A DNA stretch of 64,000 nt from Neocallimastix lanati (nom. inval.). Taxonomy: Eukaryota; Neocallimastigomycota; Neocallimastigomycetes; Neocallimastigales; Neocallimastigaceae. The notes under the pieces are model-generated. The model made no database searches and had not been told where the DNA came from. It saw only the letters and a list, made by a program, of their open reading frames with translations. Both the position numbers and the translations under genes were made by a program. Location of the stretch: positions 777,501 through 841,500 of the forward strand of contig JACVTC010000018.1 of the NCBI GenBank assembly GCA_016946835.1, given 5' to 3'. Of the stretch, positions 58,414 through 64,000 are shown one piece after another. Position 1 is the stretch's first letter, and each line of letters starts with the position of its first letter.

Positions 58414-58652
58414 TGTTAGAATATAAAAAAATAAATACTTAATAATGACTTTAATATATTTTACCCAATCAGAATATTATTATATTTAAATAAAATTATA
58501 AAAGAAATAAAATGTAACCTTGTTAAAAATATATACACTTTTGTAATTATAAAAAAATAAAGATAAATAAAATTAAATATTAAGTATTATATATAAAATG
58601 TTATTCTAAAAATATATCTAATTTTCTCAATATTTGTTTTTGGTGTTTAATA
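58414..58652 (+). repeat. 3' LTR of Copia C
   Basis: 239 bp, identical to the 5' LTR by eye; followed by the target duplication aatta (58653-58657). Confidence 0.95.
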
Positions 58653-58657
58653 AATTA

Positions 58658-60817
58658 AAATCAACTAAATTAAATATATATGATTCTAAAAAAATTCCTA
58701 TTATTTAATAAAAATCTAAAATTTTTAAAATAAACTAAATTTTAAATAAATTTGTAAAATCATTATATTAAAATTTTATTTCAATTTATTTGAATGTTAT
58801 TATTTTGGCATGACTATTATTAATTTTAATTTATAAATTTATAAATATGACTATATTATATAATTTTTCAAAACAAGAGAATTAAAAAAAAAAAAAAAAA
58901 GTAAAAATATTTAATGTAGTGTTTTATTTTTTACTTAAAGTTATTTTTATTTAATAATAAATTATCTTTATAATAATCTTGTAAATATCATATAGAAGAA
59001 ATAAAAATTGAAAATTATAGAAAATAATTTTTGAAATAATTCATATGGCTTGTTATGAGTAGCTTATCTTTCCTATTTTATTTTTGAAAGAATTGAAATA
59101 AAAAAATGGAGTATAATGGTTAGTGAAAGTGCCCAAAGATTCAATAGAATAATAATTTCTTCTATTAAATCCCTTCTGAATTATACAAATTTTAATAATA
59201 AATTTAATTTGTTGCTAATTATACATACAATAGAATAACACATTAATGAATAAGTTCATAAATAATTTATTTATTAAATTATAAGAAATTATAATAATAT
59301 GTTAACCAAATCAAAATTTAACATTTAAATAAAAAAAAGTTAATTTTAAAGGAAGTATTATTTAACATAAATAAATATTAATAGTTGAAATATTTTTTAT
59401 TTATTTATTTTAAGTCATATAGATAAAGTAAAATTATAATGAAATAAAAATTATTTTTTAATACTTAAACACAAAAATTTTCTACCAATGTGTTCACAAT
59501 TATAGAATTAACATTATATAAACCTTAACTGATTTATTTCAATTTTATTAGATATTTTATTAATTTAACTTACTTTAAACTACTATATATTTTTTAATTT
59601 TAAGTTTTACTTAATCAATTTATTTCAAAGTTAATTTTAATGTTTAAAAATTAAATACATACAAAAATAATATTAAAATTGGAAGAATTACAAAAATAAT
59701 AAAATAAAAATATTAAATAAATTGAGTTAAAATAGTCAATTGATAAAAAAATAAATTAGTCAAATTTTAAAAAAAAACAGTTAAATAAATTAAAATTAAA
59801 AATTTTTAAAAAAATATAAATTTAAATACATTTTGATCCTTATAACATTATAACAATTATTAATTTACATTTAAAAGTCTTTTTCTTTAAATTTATATTT
59901 ACTATTATAGTTTAAACTCTCAACCAATGCGTAAGGATGAATATAAAATAGTCTTTTTGTATTATTTTATTTGTTAATTAAACATAATTTATATTTTAAA
60001 TATAACCATATAATCAGTATTAGATTTAAAATTTAAAATATACATCAAAAGTAATATGAAACTTAATAGAATTAAAAATATATTAAATCAAGTTTTAATA
60101 AATTTCCAAATAAAATCTATATATTGATATAATTATATTTATATATATTCATATATTAAAATAAGATAAATAAAATATTTATTAATAAATATAATTCTTT
60201 AACTCCTTTTAAACTAAACTTTATTTTTTAAATTTTGTATTTAAAAAATTTAATATAACTACAATTAATTCATTATAAATAATATTATTAATTAATATTT
60301 TAATAAAAAAAATATTGAATAATTAAAATTTGATTAATAATTTACATAATAAAATTTTTTTTAGTTTAATTAATACAGTTTAATTAAATTTAACAAAAAA
60401 ATAAAGTCAAATTAAGTAAATATTATTGTAAAATATTAGTAATTTCAAAGAAAATATAATAGAATCAAAAATAATAAATAATTATAACCTAGTATTAAAT
60501 ATATGAAATCAATAACAAAATTTATTTCTATGTTTTCAAATTTTATTTATAATATTTAAAAAGTCATTATTATACTTTTTAATAATATTTATTATAATAT
60601 AATAAAATAAAATGAAGATTCAAATTTACAACTTATGTATTTTAATATTATTTTTATATTCATATTGTATTTAATCAAAGAAACTTAATTTCGTTAAATC
60701 ATTTTCCAAATATTTTTAATAATATTATTAATACACTAAGCCATTTTCTAGGAAAGTTTTTCATTTCTAATTTTGTTATATTTTAGAGAATTTAATATTA
60801 ATATCACAGCTGATTTT
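58658..60817. other. AT-rich intergenic sequence
   Basis: No gene or repeat recognised over about 2.1 kb; only A/T tracts and scattered short frames. Confidence 0.55.
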
Positions 60818-62917
60818 TTATATTCTTTTCTGTTTTTTAAGTAATTCCTTTTTTTTTATTGGTTTTTCTGTTTTCTTTTTATCTTTTTTTTGCTTCTTCA
60901 GTTTTTGTTTATCATTTTCAATATTGATCTTAACACTATATAATTCATCTAATTCATTATAATAATTATGCCAAATATTATTAATATATTTGTATTCAGG
61001 TTCATTTGAATTCCAAGGCTTTTTTATAATATAATGAATTATTTTTTCATTAGAAACATATCTAATATTTCCATAAAATACTCTTTTCATGGTATTATAT
61101 ATATTAGATTCTAAAGTTACCTTTATATTATTTTCTTGGAAATATACTTGCATAATATCTTGATCTGGACATCCATTATAATGTGGAAATGATTTATCAT
61201 ATTTATATGTTAAATTTAACATTCTATCAATATGTGTTTTATCTAACATATTTTTGTTTATAAATATTACACCATTATTTATGTTTGTATTTATTTCATC
61301 ATGTATATTATTCCATATTTCTTTATTTTTCACTTTATATTTTTCATGTGTAAAGCATATTATATTTTCATTATTATTAAATAATTCATAAATATTTGAG
61401 AGCACTAGAGTATCTGAATCAATATATAAAACTTTATCATAATCTGTTAAGCCAAAAATTTCAAATTTTATTAAAGGAGGTATAAATTTTTTGGGTATAA
61501 AATTCAAATTTATTTTACTATATTTTAAAGTATCTATTTTCAAAAATTTTACATTAGGAAATTTGTATAATATTCTTTTTTTAGATTCATTCGATAAAAT
61601 ACTGTATTTGTCATCATGTATTATTAGAATATCTCCATTAAACCAATTATTATGTTTATAAAATGAGAATAACATTGTTTCAAAACCTATTACATAATCA
61701 TCATTTAATATTGTACACAAACAATACTTATAATGTATTAATTTAAATTTTTCATCCAATTTCTTTTTTAAATCAGGAAATTCATTTATGATATTTTTTA
61801 AAATTAAATCATATTTTTTATCATTTACTTTATATAATGAAGTGACTTGTGAATCTTTAATGATATCTTTTGTATAATCGTAAATTTTTGATGATTGACG
61901 TAATGTTTTATTTTCAATAATATTAAAGCACCATTGCCAAGATTCATCTGATGTAGGAGATAATTTCATAAATAAATTTTCATTAAAAAATCTTTTATCT
62001 GTAAATGTATTTTTTGGATATAAAGTACCTCCAAATCCATTCATAGGTTTTCCTGTATTAACAATTATATTTTTTACCGCGTTTAATCTACCTGCTTTTG
62101 TTTTTATATATAAATATTTATATGATTCCCATTTTAATTCAGGTGTTAAATATTGCTTTGATGCACCAAAAATTATGTCATTAGGATATTTTAAATGATC
62201 TTCTAAAAACATTTTTATCCACCATGGTTTTCTAATGATATCATCATCACAAATTAATATTGGATTATTAGGATATTTATTTAATGTAGGTATCAACTTT
62301 TTATGGCTTATTATATTTTTTTCATACCATAAAATTTCAATTAAATCAGGATATTTATGTATAAAATTCATTAAATCAACAGGCAAATCATTTTCTTTAT
62401 TTGGAAATTCAGGAATAGCTAATACTAAAACAATATGATACACTGAAAATGGTATGAATTGATTTACCAATGATTCAAGTACGAGTTTTACAAATTTTAT
62501 TCTAGCAGGATATGATGTTAAAGAAATAATAAGTTTTTCTTGGTTTTTGTATGAATTTAAGGAATTTTTTTGTATATAATTATCTATTAATCCATTATTT
62601 GTTAATGTAACTATATTTTGTTTATTATAATATCCTTCAAGAGATAAAATACTTTTTTTATTTAAATTTTTATTGCAGTAGAATTTTTCCAAATTTTTTT
62701 TTTCATATTTTTTATTCAATTTATTGCATTTTAAACAATATTTAATAAATATTTTATTAAAATAATTATTTTTATTATTCTTTATTTTATATTTGTTATT
62801 TAGTTCTCCACATTTTAAACAATGCTTAATTAGAGCATTTTCAGATATACCAATAGTTCTTTTAACTAAAAAACAAATTATAAGAATTATTAAAAATAAT
62901 TTAAAAAAAATTTTCAT
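60818..62917 (-). CDS. Secretory two-domain glycosyltransferase: bacterial-type GT-A domain plus family-8 domain
   Basis: 699 residues. A signal peptide or anchor (residues 4-23) is followed by a stalk with two C-L-K-C motifs (about 34-60). Domain 1 (about 128-390) starts ISLTSYPARI and has the acidic metal motif ICDDDIIRKPWW near 223, resembling GT-A proteins of bacterial capsule loci. Domain 2 (about 397-645) is a family-8 (glycogenin/LgtC-like) transferase: YCLCTILNDDYVIG, VLYIDSDTLVLSN (DxD near 497), NNGVIFIN, DQDIMQVYFQ near 586, and IIHYIIKKPW near 629 as the nucleotide-sugar His/Lys motif. A Lys-rich tail ends it. Family-8 enzymes are retaining and use UDP-glucose or UDP-galactose-type donors; the actual sugars are unknown. 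Secretory localisation and domain pairing suggest a lumenal enzyme adding two successive residues (inference). Confidence 0.85.
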   Translation of the reverse strand: MKIFFKLFLIILIICFLVKRTIGISENALIKHCLKCGELNNKYKIKNNKNNYFNKIFIKYCLKCNKLNKKYEKKNLEKFYCNKNLNKKSILSLEGYYNKQNIVTLTNNGLIDNYIQKNSLNSYKNQEKLIISLTSYPARIKFVKLVLESLVNQFIPFSVYHIVLVLAIPEFPNKENDLPVDLMNFIHKYPDLIEILWYEKNIISHKKLIPTLNKYPNNPILICDDDIIRKPWWIKMFLEDHLKYPNDIIFGASKQYLTPELKWESYKYLYIKTKAGRLNAVKNIIVNTGKPMNGFGGTLYPKNTFTDKRFFNENLFMKLSPTSDESWQWCFNIIENKTLRQSSKIYDYTKDIIKDSQVTSLYKVNDKKYDLILKNIINEFPDLKKKLDEKFKLIHYKYCLCTILNDDYVIGFETMLFSFYKHNNWFNGDILIIHDDKYSILSNESKKRILYKFPNVKFLKIDTLKYSKINLNFIPKKFIPPLIKFEIFGLTDYDKVLYIDSDTLVLSNIYELFNNNENIICFTHEKYKVKNKEIWNNIHDEINTNINNGVIFINKNMLDKTHIDRMLNLTYKYDKSFPHYNGCPDQDIMQVYFQENNIKVTLESNIYNTMKRVFYGNIRYVSNEKIIHYIIKKPWNSNEPEYKYINNIWHNYYNELDELYSVKINIENDKQKLKKQKKDKKKTEKPIKKKELLKKQKRI

Positions 62918-64000
62918 TTGATTTTGAATTTTAATTTATATAATTGTAATTCAGGTTCAATTATCTATATATAAAATTTGTGAAGAAGGATCATTTGTAA
63001 TTTATATTTTTAGAATGAGATAAAGTTTAATATATTTAAATATTTAAAATCTTTAAGATTTATTTTGAATTGTTCTTTAAGAATTTGAATATTTTTTTTT
63101 ATCTGAATTTTAAATTGTATTATCTTCTCAAATTATTAAATTTGAGTTTTTTTGTTTATTTTTTTGAATTTTAAGATATGTCATTCACTTTTTAAAATAA
63201 AATTAAAATTCAAACTAAAATCGGTAGTTTAAATTATTATGAAAATAAACCTTTCAAAATTAAAAAAACACTTAATTTAATTTATTTTAAATTCTTTTTT
63301 TTAAATATAAAAATAAATTTAATTGTTTATTTACTTTTAATATAAAATATTTTTGAATCTTTAAATTAAATCATTAAAATTTTATTTTATTTTAGAATAT
63401 AAAATAAATATATATTAAAATAATATTTATCTCAGTAATAATTATTTATATAAAATATAAAAAAGAATTAAATACAATAATAAAATTTCTCTTTCTTAAA
63501 ATTTATTTCCTCAGGAATGATTAAAAACTGAAATGTTTATTACCTTGAATTTATAAGAATTTTTATATAAAAAAAAATATTTAATTCCATATCTTTGCAA
63601 ATATATAAATCAAGCTAATTTCAGTAAAATTTATTTATTAGTTTATTACTTATATAAATTAAGAACAAATTAATAAAGAGTTAATAATATAAATATGATT
63701 TCTTTTTAATTTTTTTAAAATACATAAGGGTTAAATATATTTTACACTTAACACTCATGTTAACTTAAAGCTTCGTAAATAAACAATTTTAAGCAAAAAT
63801 TTTATATTTATATATAAAAAAAATAAAAAAAATAAAAAAAAATTTAAAAATGATATAAAACTATAATAATTTTTTATTTAGGTAAACAGAATAATATAGA
63901 TATAAAATAATTAATTAATATTTCAAAGTTAAATCTATTAATTTTTTTTTAAATTGAATAATATCAAATTTTTAATATTTTTTAAGAATATTATACTTAT
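62918..64000. other. 5' flank of the two-domain glycosyltransferase
   Basis: AT-rich, no gene seen up to the window end; should contain the promoter of the minus-strand gene at its left end. Confidence 0.5.

Larger units (their letters stand above)
52211..58652 (+). mobile_element. Ty1/Copia LTR retrotransposon C, young, looks whole
   Basis: Two 239-bp LTRs identical by eye (52211-52449 and 58414-58652). Target duplication aatta at 52206-52210 and 58653-58657. tRNA-Lys-type primer site, hairpin-rich leader with long A tracts, one uninterrupted gag-pol frame, and a purine tract ttaggaggaa before the 3' LTR. The LTR begins TGTTAG but ends TTTAATA, so its termini are TG...TA instead of TG...CA. 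Identical LTRs and an open frame indicate a very recent insertion. Confidence 0.96.

Overview
The window looks like nuclear DNA of an anaerobic gut fungus (Neocallimastigomycota). This is inferred from extreme AT richness (clearly above 80% by eye, not computed), long A, T and AT tracts, Asn/Lys/Ile-rich proteins, short AT-rich GT-AG introns, Ty1/Copia elements with Asn-rich linkers, decayed ankyrin repeats, a cysteine-module secreted protein, and bacterial-type glycosyltransferases carrying eukaryotic secretion signals. Assignment to a genus is not possible from sequence alone.

Layout. 1-15.3 kb and 20.7-29.0 kb are two copies of one block: a secreted SGNH-hydrolase-like gene (+) followed by a multi-intron UDP-glucose 6-dehydrogenase gene (-). 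In copy 1 the spacer was enlarged by a young Copia element (4025-10065, identical LTRs, 5-bp target duplication) and the dehydrogenase is a pseudogene. In copy 2 the dehydrogenase is nearly whole but has lost its last canonical splice donor. Between the copies lie a decayed Ty3/Gypsy polymerase, an ankyrin-repeat remnant and an LTR. From 29.3 to 39 kb there are a family-2 glycosyltransferase with a signal peptide, a cysteine-module secreted protein, a fossil Copia with a solo LTR nested in it, and a broken TupA-like ATP-grasp gene. At 39.8-42 kb a Copia 5' end (LTR, leader, start of gag) runs in frame into the 3' half of a second TupA-like gene. A LINE remnant follows at 43.3-44.9 kb. At 45.8-58.7 kb two Copia elements with uninterrupted gag-pol frames stand head to head. 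The last gene (60.8-62.9 kb, -) is a secreted two-domain glycosyltransferase.

How the genes may work together (inference): dehydrogenase supplies UDP-glucuronate, and two glycosyltransferases, a TupA-like ATP-grasp protein and an SGNH esterase/acyltransferase resemble the kit of a bacterial capsule or teichuronic-acid locus. Here most members carry a secretion signal or signal anchor, which suggests lumenal glycan assembly in the secretory pathway.

Most notable observations: (1) every Copia leader readable here carries its own tandem array of small hairpins between the primer-binding site and gag, unrelated in sequence but alike in design; (2) all of these primer-binding sites match the 5' half of a tRNA-Lys(CUU) ending at the anticodon loop; (3) the gag/TupA chimeric reading frame; (4) the secreted bacterial-like glycan gene set.
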